From: Rotaria macrura
Lineage: Eukaryota; Rotifera; Eurotatoria; Philodinida; Philodinidae
DNA length: 64,000 nt
Reading direction: 5' to 3'
NCBI GenBank assembly: GCA_900239685.1
Contig: OENT01000730.1
Span: 16,820 to 80,819 of the forward strand
Positions within the stretch are counted from its first letter, which is position 1. Every line of letters starts with the position of its first letter. This document shows positions 1-12,258 of this stretch, one piece after another. The position numbers and the translations under genes were made by a program. Below the pieces are notes generated by a model. That model saw only the letters and a program-made list of their open reading frames with translations. It ran no database searches and was not told the origin of the DNA.

Positions 1-2141
1 GTTTCTAGTAAAAGTATTAGCAAAGACTAGAGAATACTACGAGTGAGGAAATTAATCGAATGACGTATGTGAGTGTCAATCATCTCGTATGTCGTCATGT
101 CGATGGAAAAAGGAATAGATAGCGTCATTCATGCTCTGGACACGCAACCATCAAAAAATAATGCAGAAGGCTGCTTTGGTTATTAGGAACCCATGGCAAC
201 TCTCTTGAAACTTCGATTTTTGGCTACGACATCTCCTAATAATCATATTACGAAATGATAACACCTCTACGACAATCGTCTTAATGGAGAAGGAGTAAAG
301 AATGTAACAGCACAAAAAACCTGCAAACAATAATAGAGTCTTGAAAATTTTCAATTCTTAGGACGATGAAATCGAAGATTTCGATTCTTTACATTTCGTA
401 GACACGTTAAGAGTAAATAAGATATGGATCGATTTTTGATTCGACGAAAATCAACAGCGTGTTATCAATATTCAGTACATGGTCAGCTTCATGTAGAATC
501 ATAGTAGACGAATCGATTATTTGCATTTTGCAAAGGAAAACAGGCACGTTCTTGATTCGAGTACGATCCATTTAATTTAATCAGTCACTTCATGAAAATT
601 TCCTATATGAATGTTGTTTATCTCGAGTGGACGAAAATACATTTCAGAAAGTGAGAGTATAAAGTATGATGTTGCCGTTAATGTAAACGGTTGCAGTAAG
701 CAATCAAAACTAGATTAGAAATTATTCTAACCAACAGCAAAAATTGTGATGATTGATTTAAAATTTCGTAGTATATTCACTGAACTGTCTTAGTGAAGAG
801 GAATAGCATGGTTGATTTACTATTTTTCTAATCAAGAAGTGAATACCTGTAAAATAAATCGACTATGTATTCATCTTGCTTTACCAATCCAAGATTGTCG
901 ATGTATAGAATAATGGTTATATGTGGAATGCTCGAAACTCAATATTAGGATAGGTAGTTTTCCATTTTTTTTCTGATACACGATAATTTCAATGAATTTT
1001 GAGTTACAGAGATAGACTGGCGATAAGGTGAAGAATGAATAAGAATAAGTCCTCGTCAACTTGAGATTCAATTTAAAGATAAAAAATAGTTTGAAATCTT
1101 TGAATTCTTAGTAAAACTAAATCGAAAGTCACCAACAATGTAATAGAATCGAATTCTTTGATCAAACATTGACCGAAAAATCGCCAACAATAAGTATATA
1201 TGAAATTCCAGGGTTCACTTCAAATTTAGTTTAAGCAAAGATTAACAAGTCGTACGAAGAAAATATGTATTTTAATGAATCTTCACTGGCTTAAATGGAA
1301 CGAAGAGTACAAAAACATATTCAAACTTTCTTTGACTGTAAGCTTGACGAAGAGAAACGACACATTTCTAACATAGAGAAATTATTACAACATGCCAGAT
1401 CGAAATGAATTTAACTGCTTTCGGAGAATACTGAATGTATAGTGAAAAGAAAACTTTTAATTCATTGTGTAAAATGTGACGAAAATATTTCATTAAATTA
1501 TTATATGAACTAAAACACATGTGCTCGATTTGTTTTTGAACAACATCATATGAAATAAATCTTCAACATGTTTCAAATCTTTCCTAGTGAGGATGTGTCG
1601 AGCATAGATCAAAATCTAGTATCAAATCACACTTTTCAATGGACTGATCAATCATATGTTGGATTAAAGCAGTGTTAAGCTATGTTCATTTTCTCTTGAA
1701 AGTACTACCTGTTGAAATTTAGAAGTATTGATGAGCAAACGTGATACTGTGACAAACTTTATTGATTTCATTAAGTATATACGAAATTCATATTAGTAAA
1801 AATGCAAGAAAACATGGTTCAATCAAACTCTAGTTCACAAATCGACGAAATCGTGAGATAAGACAAGAAAATCAACGCGTTTGTATTGTGTTAGCACGTT
1901 TTCTATTAGTATTATATATTTTTTACTAAAGTCTAGAATCTAAAATCTTGATCGATCTTGTTCCTAAAACCACTAAACATTTAAAAAAACCAAATACACG
2001 GCTGGCACAATCCACTGTGGTACAAAAGTTCTGCTTTGATTTTGCTTTGAAGAAAATAAAAGTTGATTATATTTGAAAATACAGATTGGTCGATACTTAA
2101 TCCTGAAGATCAGTATCTTTTATGTTTGAATAATTCAATGA
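1..2141. other. Intergenic, no gene recognised
   Basis: AT-rich DNA with frequent stops in all frames. No conserved protein motif, RNA gene or structured repeat was recognised by eye. Short open frames at 151-354 and 871-1071 have no coding character. Confidence 0.5.
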
Positions 2142-2909
2142 TTATGATCGTTTGGTCTTCATGCTTCCAAGTCGCGTCTCCAATTCTTTAATTCGATCAT
2201 CTTTAGTACGAAGAAGCTTTTCGTAAAGTTTTATTTTTTCTCGAAACAGTCCTTCATAGGTTTTCACTTTTGTTCGAAGCTCGCCGACTTCTTCGTCTTT
2301 GAGCCGTAAAGCTTCCCTACAAGGAGCCAAAGGATCCATATCACTGCTAGAACTTGTTATATCGGACTGATTGACATCTACACTTGCCGGTGGAATAGTA
2401 CCTGTAATAGCAGGTCGAACAGAATCTTGTCTTGCTGCATCTTGAACTTGTAGCATACGATGATGTTCAACATTGTTGGAACGTCCAGTTTCGCATTGGG
2501 GGTATGATTTCTGCTGCATACGGGTCAAATATTCTCGGAGTACTTTTCTTAACTGAAGAAGAAATAATTCGGCAGCTCGATGAACTCCATTGGTTATGTC
2601 GACCAGAATCATGTATGGTAAATGCATGCCTAATTTTGGCAACACGTTAGTGCTCAAATGATGCCAGTTAGCTGTACGATGTGCCATATTTCTAACCACA
2701 TGCATGGCATTCAAATCAATCAATTCTGGAAAAAAATACTGGATAATATCAGCAGTCAAAATGCCATCAGCAAAGTCTTCTCCTATGTCCCACACCGGTC
2801 GTGAAAGAGGAATATTGGCGAGCCATGATAATAGATCATTGTGAATTTCTGCATGGAAATGAATGTAATAGTTGTATTCATTCCACTCATGGCTTCTAGA
2901 ATCCAACAT
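2142..2909 (-). CDS. SPEF1: SPEF1/CLAMP-like calponin-homology protein
   Basis: Single-exon reading frame of 255 residues starting at the ATG at 2907-2909. Residues about 25-125 match the calponin-homology-like domain of sperm flagellar protein 1: the signature NIPLSRP at 32-38 is followed by DFADGILTADII (46-57), FFPELIDL (59-66) and NWHHLSTNVLPKL (81-93). A polar linker rich in S, T and P follows (about 135-195), then a charged coiled coil at 195-250. This is the usual SPEF1 order. SPEF1 proteins bind and bundle microtubules of the ciliary central pair and planar cell cortex, so a role in the cilia of the head or protonephridia is inferred. No intron is visible. The next gene downstream on the same strand is more than 2 kb away. 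The family call is firm; the exact paralogue is less so. Confidence 0.88.
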   Translation of the reverse strand: MLDSRSHEWNEYNYYIHFHAEIHNDLLSWLANIPLSRPVWDIGEDFADGILTADIIQYFFPELIDLNAMHVVRNMAHRTANWHHLSTNVLPKLGMHLPYMILVDITNGVHRAAELFLLQLRKVLREYLTRMQQKSYPQCETGRSNNVEHHRMLQVQDAARQDSVRPAITGTIPPASVDVNQSDITSSSSDMDPLAPCREALRLKDEEVGELRTKVKTYEGLFREKIKLYEKLLRTKDDRIKELETRLGSMKTKRS

Positions 2910-4820
2910 ATCGTGGACTGTGTTTTTTCAAGATGAGAGAAAAGGAAAGAATGGGATTACATACAAGAGAGAAAGACAGAAGTCAAAGCAACAACCGAAA
3001 GCAAAAACTGAAAGAAAACAAACCGAACCGACATACTATTAAAAGCATCGTTTCAAATTGTAACTTTGAATTTAATCGAAACAATTACAACTTTTCTTCT
3101 GTCACCTTTTTAGAAGACAAATATCATTAATAAGTCAAATTTTCTAATTTCAATGCTGTTTTTCTCCTAGAGAAATACGAATACTTTGGATCTGAAAGCA
3201 AAGCTTCTTGTGATAATTAGTTAAATAAAAACCAGTGAGTATCGGCGTCAAGTAAATTGGAAAATACCAACAAATCCTGTGAGAAAAGCAATAAAATAGT
3301 TGAGCTTGAATTTACACATACAATATTGACCGTATGTCTATCTACGACCTCGGCGAAGGTTCAGTGAGAAAATTCAGGAACTGAATTGTGGTAATCAGTT
3401 GATAATTAAACTAATTCTTTTTTCATGTTATGTATCGATACATCTCATTCTTATCTTTCAGAAGTCAAATGGATATGAACAATTAGAACATGGTGACTTT
3501 TTCGGTCTCAGGCATGGGCGTAGATAGTGATTTGAAGGAGAATCAAACAACTCACATTTATATTAACTGTAGTTTAAAACATTGCAGCCTTAATGATCTC
3601 TCTGTTTTGAGTTATCTAAGAAATTATGAGAGTATTACAAGAAAATTTTCTTTGATTTACTTAGCTCACGTATGAGTATTTCTATTAAGCTCCGTCTCAT
3701 AGAAATAAACTTTTGTATCATCGTATGCCATGTCTTGTGCAAATAATAAATCAAAAAAAGAATCTTCTCACTTTGTTGTTACTTATTTCTATTGCAGAGT
3801 CTAGGCGCAGTCTCGAGAGAGAAATGAAAATATGGGAACTTTTTTATCGATTGGTGATCATGAAGGCAAAAATGATTCGTTTCTAATAAATGTAAAGGTC
3901 TATATTTGTATACATACTAGGTTTCGTTTACTTAGTAAATAATTCAGTTCACTTAATTAGGTAATTCGTTTATTCTCGTTCTATGAAATGACTACTCAAT
4001 GTAATAAGAAATAAAAACCTCTCCCACGTATTTATTAGACGACTGTCTATTGCTATTTGAAGACTACGCATATGTGCATGCAACATTATTGAGTACGATA
4101 TATTGATGGTGGAAAGTTATTGAAATTATTTTGTTTCCATGATAAATTTGTCGCAACTTTTATTATCAAGTTAGAAACTTCGTTTTGATTTCCAGAAAAG
4201 AACCCCGATTTCGATATGATTTATTTTTCTTCATAAGTACAAGTTTGTATTTTCAAATCTCCTTGTCTTGCTAGTCAAAGTAAGTGAATAAAAACTCAAC
4301 ACGTGTTACTTGTTAGTGCAGTATACGACTTTTGTGATTTTACTTATCAGTTAATGTCTGTCTTTGCCAGTTTCCAACTAGTCATTTCTACAACCACTTT
4401 AATAATATTGTGATTCATATATGTATACGGCTTTTCTCTTAATGCATTACTGAGGGAACTCCGTGATAAATTTTTCAAACATATTCATTAAACTTTAATA
4501 GTTGTTCTTCGGTCACCATATATTTTATTACTTGTTCCTCATGGATGAAATGACAATCATTCTACTAGAAAATATTGTGCAAGATCAGATAAAAATTTAA
4601 ACCGATAGTAGTAATTTTTTTATTTCGCGTTCTCATGTAACACTCTGAAGTGCTTACATTATGAATTAATTATTTAGAAGTGTTTTTTGTTTCCATATAG
4701 CTACAGTTTTTATGCAAAACGTTATACATTCACTTTGTCTTTAGGTACCAGATATTGAATCAGCAAGTGAAGGTAATAAGAGAGGAAAAAAGCAACAAAA
4801 AATGTAAGGAATTTAGTTAT
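2910..4820. other. Intergenic, no gene recognised
   Basis: No convincing coding exon. The open frames at 2933-3130 and 3490-3675 are short, uneven in composition and without recognisable motifs. Confidence 0.45.
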
Positions 4821-4823
4821 AAG

Positions 4824-4930
4824 CGAGAGCGTGCAGAGAGAAGGAAGAGAGAGAGAGAAAAGGAGAAAAAAGTAATCAAAATGAAAACGACGTCTGTAAG
4901 GAGAGAAAGAGACAGAGAGAGAGAGGAGAG
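4824..4930. repeat. Purine-rich (GAGA)n low-complexity tract
   Basis: About 100 bases almost entirely A and G on the plus strand, with GAGAGAGA cores near 4838-4860 and 4908-4926. It creates artificial open frames on both strands (Arg/Glu/Lys-rich on plus, Ser/Leu/Phe-rich on minus), which I did not annotate. Confidence 0.8.
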
Positions 4931-5004
4931 CATCATTCGTGCTCCTATTTTTATATATAATTATTATTTTACACATTATCTTTTTTTTATTATTCTTATT
5001 CGAA

Positions 5005-5790
5005 TTATTCTACTTCAGCGAACCCTATCCATTTTAGGAGAAGTGATTCATGCTTGTTTATCAATAATTTAACTCGATTGTTACGAAAAAACTGACCAAG
5101 ATGATCATTTTTTCTCTTATAAAACTCATCCCAGAAAAAAATATCGTTATAGAAGAGCGAGTGGCCCAGATCAGTTGTGTGGATGCTTCTGAGTCTTTTC
5201 TGAATATAATGCTTCACATAAACATCTAATGACTGTTCGTTGGTTATATTATATAAATTACGAGCTGAGGCAAAGGGAGAGCGATGCAACAGTCGGAGTC
5301 CTCCACGAAACTTCTGTTGTAAGATGTGTTGTTGTGATACTGGAAACCGATAGTAGTAATCTCTTGCTACTTTCGGATACATAGGTGAAACAAACTGTAG
5401 CAACTATAAATATCCCTCTGACTTTCAAGCGAAATGTACAAGATCCTTGAAAAATAGCCCTTCTAATCGGACTATGTACATATGTACTACGTAGGTACTT
5501 TCAGTTTAGACATGATAAAAGGACGGCAATTTTATACGATGAAATACAATAAGAACTCCGATATCGTATCGACGCTGATCGATTTTGAGAGTATAGGAAT
5601 AGGCATCTACATGTAAGCCAAGTATTTTTCATGAATGAATCAATAATGAGAAAATCTCAACTTCGAGAAAGTTAATTTATGTAGAGTAACGACTGCCAAT
5701 AAATGTGATTTATGCGACAGAACTCACCTCCTTGAACCAGCGAAGTACACCCAACAAGTTAATCGCTACATTGTACTTCGTACATGAAAA
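5005..5790 (-). CDS. Hypothetical protein, probable two-exon gene (5' end uncertain)
   Basis: The downstream exon runs from 5394 to the stop at 5005 and encodes about 129 residues of ordinary soluble-protein composition (FVSPMYPKVARDYYYRF at its start, LLLKWIGFAEVE at its end). It has no in-frame ATG at its 5' edge, but a good splice acceptor (TTGCTACAG) sits at 5395-5403. About 325 bases upstream a GTGAGT donor (5722-5727) follows an open stretch ending NLLGVLRWFKE, and the two sides join in phase 0, so I infer one intron. Where the first exon begins is not determined. The protein is not recognised. A real gene is more likely than not because the open frame, splice signals and phase agree, but a pseudogene is possible. 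Confidence 0.4.
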
Positions 5791-5799
5791 TTTTTAATT

Positions 5800-7147
5800 T
5801 TCCGAAATCAAGTTTACTGTCTACTGTCGTTTGTATTAATCTTAGAAGAATAATATTAATTATGGAAATTTGTTTCCAGCAGTATAGTTTTGTATTTTTA
5901 TCTCATGTAATCAGCAATTGCAAATAAAATTCAAGTAACTTTATTTTTAGCAAAAATAAACATTTCATTGGTACGTTGTACTGATTGCATATTTCATTGA
6001 TCAATTAGAAATTTTATAATCTCAATAATCTAGTATATCCCATATTTCCTATCCTTACTTTACGATCGTTGTAGTGCGATACATCCAAGGGGTTGATTCA
6101 GACTGTTGTTCTGGGCTATATTTCCAATGGGCTCGTCGTCCTTTGGAAATGAGCATCCTCAGGTACAGTTTTTTTCTTGAGATGGGTCTTTCCTTATCGA
6201 AACAATATAATATCTTAAGCACCATCCAGGTTATCTAGTAGAGTAATTTCATATAGAAGTCGAAATACTGTTGATGTCATATATCTAAGAGTATAAAAAA
6301 ACTGAGATACACTTTTCAGCCAGAAAGAAATCATCACATGGATATCTAATTTTTGATTGTTGAATTTGGTGCATTCTATTCAGTTTTAATGAGAAGTTGG
6401 TGAGTGATACTAATGCCTATAGGAAAAATGTTCTTTTATTCTTCGTGATGTTCGATCTTATTATATCACATAAACAATCACAAGCGCCAGATAATGCTTT
6501 TACCTTGAACTCATGGCAGATCATAGCAAGTATAAAAATTATCTCTTCGTTCATATGAATTCGATGCATCCGGTTTCAAACAATTGTCACTTGGAATTCT
6601 TCTCTAAATTGTTGCTAATTAAGTCGGTATCTACTGATAGTCAAGAGATCCCAATGACATAGTCATATGCATGAGCTGAATAAAATGGACAAAGATTTTA
6701 TATGTGCGATTCGGAAATGTTACCTAACTATTTCGATTCTTAAGGTATTGGTGCCAACATAGGCTCTAATCGAGGATTCTAGGATGACAGTTAACTACTT
6801 CGTGTCATGTTTAATATGAATTGTTGATATCTGTCATCTGCTTACATTATTTTCCATACAACAAGTAGCTTTTTTACTATAATTTTCGGATCAACAGCTA
6901 CAGCTGGGGTGAGTTTAGATGAGAAGAATTATTCTCATACTCCTTTCACAGTTCATGTCGAAGATATATAACTGCGGGAGCATCCGATGTGCAAAAATTA
7001 AAATATTAATGGAATAAAGACCAAAACTTTAATATCGCTCATTATTGTTAAAATTGTATTAGAATAGATTAAGTACGTTGGCAGCGACATATTAGATTAA
7101 AGAAAGGTACAGACATCTCAGTACATGACTTATTTTATACTTTCTAG
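5800..7147. other. Intergenic, with one possible orphan exon
   Basis: Mostly AT-rich non-coding DNA. About 6078-6173 looks exon-like on the plus strand: GTTGTAG acceptor, open frame containing CCSGLYFQWARRPLEM, then a GTACAG donor-like site. I could not connect it to another exon. It could be a 5' exon of the LRR gene at 7148 or chance. Confidence 0.3.
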
Positions 7148-7843
7148 ATGATCAATCAACTGTCGATGGCATCAAATGAAGATAATTACAAACAAAGACT
7201 CAAAAATTTAATTAGTGCATGTCAATTACGTTCTGCAGTGATTCTCGAAAAACAAGGATTAACAGATTGTGACATGCCTATTGTAGTTGATCAGGCAATT
7301 ATTCAACGGCAATGTGCAGAACTCTGGATGAAGCACAATAGTATAACGTCAGTAGGTGCTGGAATTCTCGCCGATGCATTGCGACATAGTATAGAATTGA
7401 GTGAACTTTATCTTTACGGTAATAAAATATCCGATATAGGCTCCAATGTGTTAGCACGTGCGCTTGCTGAAGAACACTCGACATTAACGCGGCTGAGTCT
7501 TGGTTCAAATGATATCACGGATGACGGAGCACGTTATTTTGCTGACATGCTTAAAATCAATCGAAGATTGAGACATCTCTTATTATCTGCCAATGAAATA
7601 GGAAATCGAGGATGTTTAGATTTGGCGAATGCAATAATTAACCATAATACTACACTGGAACGACTCGATCTTGATTTGAATCCTGCAATTACAGATTTAA
7701 GCGTGAAAAGTTTGATTTCAATGATTCAAGCTAATGATACTCTCTCAGGGCTGAATGTGTCTGCTTGTTCACTTTCTGCTTCATCGAAAGCGCAGCTGCG
7801 AAAAGTGAAAAAACAAAAGGAATATTTCTCTCTGTGGCTGTGA
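7148..7843 (+). CDS. Leucine-rich repeat protein (ribonuclease-inhibitor/NLRC3-type)
   Basis: Frame of 231 residues. After an N-terminal region (1-55) it contains about six 28-residue repeats of the ribonuclease-inhibitor class, with the pattern LxxLxLxxNxIxxxGxxxLAxxL. Clear examples are LSELYLYGNKISDIG, LTRLSLGSNDITDDG and LRHLLLSANEIGNRG; the last repeats (LERLDLDLNPAITD onward) are degenerate. No NACHT, CARD or transmembrane segment is present, so this is a stand-alone LRR protein. Repeats of this class form curved protein-binding surfaces; the partner is unknown. A TTTCTAG acceptor lies directly before the ATG at 7148, suggesting a 5' UTR intron. Translation could also begin at Met7 (MASNEDN). 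Ends in KKQKEYFSLWL. Confidence 0.8.
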   Translation: MINQLSMASNEDNYKQRLKNLISACQLRSAVILEKQGLTDCDMPIVVDQAIIQRQCAELWMKHNSITSVGAGILADALRHSIELSELYLYGNKISDIGSNVLARALAEEHSTLTRLSLGSNDITDDGARYFADMLKINRRLRHLLLSANEIGNRGCLDLANAIINHNTTLERLDLDLNPAITDLSVKSLISMIQANDTLSGLNVSACSLSASSKAQLRKVKKQKEYFSLWL

Positions 7844-9006
7844 CACATGAAGCAGTCGGTTGTTTTCGACTCCGGGTGTAAAGAGAATCAGTTTATTTCT
7901 GATTAAATCTAGAACAGAGACATCGAGTGGTTTGAAATCTTCCTCACAGTTGATGGAGAAGACTGCTGTTATGTGGGGTGGGTTTATTAGTTGATATAGT
8001 TCTACGGTATAATCGTGATATTGTAGGAGTTGTTATGTCTTTGTGTGTGAGTGCCGAATCGAAGTTTCAACAGCGTTTCTTAGCTCACTTCACATGTACA
8101 CTGTAAAACAGGCGTAGAATAAAAACCCTTTACATGGATTCATGCAAGTAATACGTAGAGAGAACTATTTTCAACCGGCTATTTACGGTTCCATAAAAAT
8201 CTTTGCAGAAATCTTTAAACGTGGTTTGATAACAGGTAAATGAACTAGAACTAACTATTATGAATGCTTTATGAAATGTTTTATAAGATCCATATATACT
8301 TGAAATATTGACCATACGTTGAATTGCCATCAACTGTATTCTCATACAATATTCCAAATACTTCTGAAGTGGGTTGATACAAATACTATACTCGTGATCT
8401 AGTCTTAAAATAAATAGATGCAAGCGTTTCTTGTCAGTCTGAGTGGTGAATAGGCATTATGAGGAGACAGATGACGAGCATAACGTCCACCAAGTCGACC
8501 AGTCCAAAACATATTATAATGATTGATATGACGGAGACCATTTTTTTCTGGGGTGTACTTGTGTCAGTGTCTATAGTATTACGCACCAGCATGCTCATAT
8601 CCTTACAATCACAGTCAATAAATTCAAGCGATTAAGGTGAAAATATCCTCGTGAATAAGGCTCTTACGATCATAGAATAGTTTGGTTGCGTATTGATAAG
8701 GAAAAAGACCATATTCAAACAGGCATACTGAAACAATATTCTTGATTTTACTTCATTACTATTCATCCAAAAGACGTGACAATGTTTTCAATCCATGCAT
8801 TTCATTGTTTCCAATGTAAGAAATAAAAAAATATCGATACTTTCCTTGTGTTCTCATATTTGTTTCGTTTTTCTTTAAGCCTTTGCATATGTTCTTTTTA
8901 ATGCGCCACATGTATACGTCGGTTTTTATACGTCATCTTGCGCACTACTACAGCATAAAACTAACTTAGATATAACAATTTTACAGAAGCTGCTATGAAT
9001 CACAGT
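7844..9006. other. Intergenic, no gene recognised
   Basis: No supported coding exon. The last eight bases (ATCACAGT, 8999-9006) are the left copy of the near-duplicate flanking the large element that follows. Confidence 0.5.
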
Positions 9007-9246
9007 TACGGGTGGACCATTTACGTTAACGTGAGTTAATTAACGCCGTTAATTAACTAAAACCGTTAACCATTAATATTAACGAATTAACGTTTGTATG
9101 AAAACCGTTAATATTAATGTTAACGTATTAACTAACCGTTAACATTAGCTGCTAACGGTCTTCATGCAAACGTTCATTTTTTAATATTAATGATTAACGG
9201 TTTTGACTGGACCGTTAATTTACCGTCAATTAACGCATTAACATAT
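9007..9246. repeat. TTAACG-rich palindromic array (left arm of large element)
   Basis: Degenerate repetition of CGTTAA/TTAACG and TTAATATTAA with internal palindromy: a GTTTGTATGAAAACCGTTA segment near 9095-9113 is mirrored by TAACGGTCTTCATGCAAAC near 9154-9172. The same blocks recur in inverted orientation at 16862-16987. Confidence 0.75.
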
Positions 9247-9708
9247 AAAAACAATCAAATATCGTTTAATTTCGAATTTTTTCATGGAAAAATCAACATT
9301 TACACAATTAGTATCTCCATGCTGTAGATAACAATGCCAGTATGAGCTACGAATTGAAATCATATCTATATGTTGATCCAATCTCACCTGATCACATATT
9401 CTGAACTCTCATATCAGCATTTTAGTAGAATACGAGAATCTTAAAGTAGGGCATTTTAACTCAGTTTGAAGTCGACAGGTAACTTTTGTTAATCATTGCT
9501 ATTGATGTTCAATAGTCGTTAACCATGTCGCCTCTTTTTTTGCAACTGCGCCGCAGTTACGCGTAGAGCCAATTTTACGCCGCAATTATGCGTAACTACG
9601 CCGCATTCATCGCAGTGAAGGTCTCTATAAGAAACTACGCTTACTACGACGCAGACCAACGTAACTGCGTCGGAGTGATCGCATCGTACGATCCGTTGTA
9701 AACGTAAC

Positions 9709-9749
9709 TGACCAATTATAAATGATTCTTCCTTATTTATAATTGGTCA
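9709..9749. repeat. Perfect 15-bp inverted repeat (hairpin)
   Basis: TGACCAATTATAAAT at 9709-9723 and its exact reverse complement at 9735-9749, separated by 11 bases. A second perfect inverted repeat follows: CGAGCACTA at 9754-9762 with TAGTGCTCG at 9794-9802. Both lie inside the GTAACTGCG element. Confidence 0.85.
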
Positions 9750-9837
9750 CTCTCGAGCACTAATACTTAGCCACAGAAAATCAGTATAAATAGTAGTGCT
9801 CGTCACATTTTCGTTCATAAATCATTCTACTTTAAAC

Positions 9838-10210
9838 AGTAGAATACATATTTAATTTTTTTTAAAATTTTTTTAGGTGTTCAATTTTGAAACTTTGTTT
9901 CTTATTAAAGAAATTTTTTTCCATTATTTTTAAAATTTTTTNTTTTTTAAAATGTTTTTAGATGTTTTTTTTGATTTTTCTAGATATTTATTTTCCATGA
10001 TTTTAGAAATTCATAATTTTTTTTAACTTGTAATTTCGTAAATTTTGAGATTTTTTTAGCTTTTACTTTTTTGATTTTTCTGGATATTTACTTCCCTTAA
10101 TTTTTTAAATTAAAATTTTTTTTAAAGTTATAGCTTTGTAAATTAATTTTTTTTTAAATTTAAATCTAACAATTTTAAGTTTTTTATTTTTTTTGCGGAA
10201 AAATTTTTTA
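9838..10210. repeat. T-rich low-complexity tract
   Basis: Runs of T and AT with recurring TTTTTTAAAATT and GATTTTTCTGGATATTTA-like segments. It contains one ambiguous base (9942), as expected for a hard-to-assemble region. Confidence 0.8.
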
Positions 10211-10658
10211 AGCTTACAATAAAAATACAAATAAAATGATAACTTAATCTAAGTCATCTCTCGTATGTATTGCAACGCAAATGTGACGCATAACTGCAAT
10301 TAACTGGGACGCACTTTTGCGTAACTGTGAATTTTTCGCCGTAACTACGCGTAACTGCGATTTTTTTATCGTAATTACGCATAAATACGTCGCAATTTTC
10401 CGTAATTACGGGTCACAGTGCGATCGCAGTTACGCCGTAACTGCGCCGCAGTTTCATCGTAATGAAACACACGGGTAGTGAATAGCTCGTTCATTCGAAA
10501 TTAATTGATAAACGTAACTGGTGTATTTTTTCGACAGTAATCCAGATAAGAAAAGTAGATTACATTGGCGAATTTCTCTAGCCTGCGAAAAATTATCAAC
10601 AAGTATACTTCTTCGACGATTTACTATGCTATTTAACAATATTATTAGTTGTCGAAGT

Positions 10659-10874
10659 TTAAATTGACTTAAGAGAAAAGGCCACCAACTGTTCAATCGC
10701 TTTTGCGTTGAAACTATTTCCATTATGTCGCTCCCAAAGAGCTATGAAAACGCTGAACATAATTTGGGTACATAGCTTATTGTTACGAAAATAGTGATCT
10801 TGTAAGGTGTGGTTTTTAGTGGGTGCCTGGGTCCCGCCACGAACATTAAACAATTGTTTCTCAAATTCTGACAT
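10659..10874 (-). CDS. Hypothetical 71-residue open frame
   Basis: Starts with a true ATG (10872-10874) as MSEFEKQLFNVRGG and runs to FNAKAIEQLVAFSLKSI before a stop. Composition resembles a soluble protein, and it is one of the few plausible coding stretches inside the 8-kb repeat block. An overlapping frame (10454-10723) continues the open sequence in a different phase, so a frameshift or splice is possible. No domain recognised. It could be a remnant of cargo or chance. Confidence 0.25.
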   Translation of the reverse strand: MSEFEKQLFNVRGGTQAPTKNHTLQDHYFRNNKLCTQIMFSVFIALWERHNGNSFNAKAIEQLVAFSLKSI

Positions 10875-11896
10875 GAAACCTTACATAGGAATAAGCCTCA
10901 GCTCGAATAGAGTTTTATGAATGTCTTCGGTTTTTGAATTGACTAGTTTCATCAAATCTGCTACTTTATGTGAAAGATGTAAAATAAAAAGAGCAGGTCC
11001 TTATAAGAACACACTGTGGCCCCTTTTAATTTTCACTACTGAAATCAGTTGATTCATACATGAATATATAGATCACGAGTCCCTGATCATTTTGTCGCTT
11101 AATTGGATGCATTTTCATGGGATTATATATACCATCAAGGTTTGCCATTCACATATCAATAACCATCAATTGGTCAATAATATTTTCTAACTGTATGGTT
11201 GATCGATCGAAAAGAAAATATCGAAAAGGAAGAGTCATTGAAGATTATTTCGATAGATCTTTCTTCAGGCTATATTTTTCGGATAAAATCATGTATTTAC
11301 CACACTATTTTCATTTTTATCGCATCAAATCTTTATCATTCATTAAATGTGTTATGACCTTATATTTTTTATACTTTACTATTATATGATTGGTTTTTTG
11401 TATAAGCAACTTTCACCAAATAGGCCTGATACCAATTCGATAGAGATTGTCTAGTTCTACGAAACCAGTTTGTTTTTAAAATTCAAAACGTGGGCCATTA
11501 AGCACAATCTGAAAATCATTGCCGTTTGACCCCTAATTTCGAGCTGTTTTGATCCGTAGTTAAAGGTTTTCGGTCACAATAGTATGCATTTGTCTTCAAA
11601 CAAATATCTTATTTGAAATCAGCGCAAAAATCTGAGTCGATTGATATTTGTTTCAAAGTGCTCCATCTACTTCAAGCTTTCATCAAATTGTTAGCCGTGC
11701 AACACCCCCCCCCCCGCCCCCCACCGTCAGGGATATATGAAAAACTGTTTCTCCTCAAAAAATCATTTGGGTAGTGAAAAGCAGGAATAAATGTTGTAAC
11801 ATGCTATTATGACATGGGAAGACAGATGATTACTCAATGAAATAGTTGTTTCGATTATATTTCGTTTTTTCATATATCCCTCATGGGGACCACGGC
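10875..11896. other. Interior of the large element, no gene recognised
   Basis: AT-rich DNA without coding support. A nearly uninterrupted C run (CACCCCCCCCCCCCCGCCCC) lies at about 11702-11722. Confidence 0.45.
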
Positions 11897-12015
11897 TAGG
11901 GGTGGCACTTTAACTTTGCTTTAAAAGTTAAAGTTAAAGTGCTACTTTAAACTTGAAAAGTTGACGTTAAATTACCACTTTAACACTTTAACTTTAAGAA
12001 ATTCAAAGTTTAAAG
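11897..12015. mobile_element. Truncated hAT-like MITE end with ACTTTAA array
   Basis: Begins TAGGGGTGGCACTTTA, 15 of 16 identical to the left end of the complete element at 48734 and identical to that element's right end read inward. It then degenerates into CTTTAA/TTAAAG repeats until about 12015. No matching right terminus or duplication of the preceding eight bases (ACCACGGC) is visible, so this copy looks broken. Confidence 0.55.
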
Positions 12016-12111
12016 CTGGTATTTTCAGAGAAACTCCAAGCATTCATTCAACCCCTATTAGTCATAGATAAGCTCAAATCCTGAAATGCTACTCTAGGCA
12101 GATATTCTAAA

Positions 12112-12258
12112 AACCCTGAAGTCCTACTATTAGGGGGTACACTTGGATCCTCAAGCACTACTATTGGGGGTACCCTGGGGTGTTCAAGCCCTACTATAGG
12201 GAGGCACCCTTGGGTCCTAAAGTTCTACTATTTCGGTGGTACCGCTTAGGTCCTCAAA
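12112..12258. repeat. Imperfect ~34-bp tandem repeat
   Basis: Four diverged copies of a unit containing CCTACTATTAGGGGGTAC and TTGGATCCTCAAG. Copies of the CTACTAT core start near 12124, 12160, 12192 and 12227, so spacing is 32-36 bases. The open frame at 12180-12404 is a by-product. Confidence 0.7.

Larger units (their letters stand above)
9544..10453. repeat. GTAACTGCG-type repeat element with T-rich core
   Basis: Arrays of GTAACTGCG/ACGCCGCA-like motifs occupy both ends (9544-9706 and about 10268-10453). The ends are inverted copies beginning AACTGCGNCGCAGTTACG, itself partly palindromic. Between them lie two perfect hairpins and a very T-rich stretch (9838-10210) with an undetermined base at 9942. 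I see no coding sequence and no clear target duplication. Confidence 0.55.

Noticed and set aside
4722-5072. Opposed open frames rich in Arg/Glu or Ser/Leu
   Set aside because: Produced by the GAGA purine tract.
11889-12065. Complete MITE with right end at CCCCTA (12052-12057)
   Set aside because: The putative right end lacks the GTGCCA part of the terminus, and the flanking eight bases differ (ACCACGGC against TTAGTCAT).
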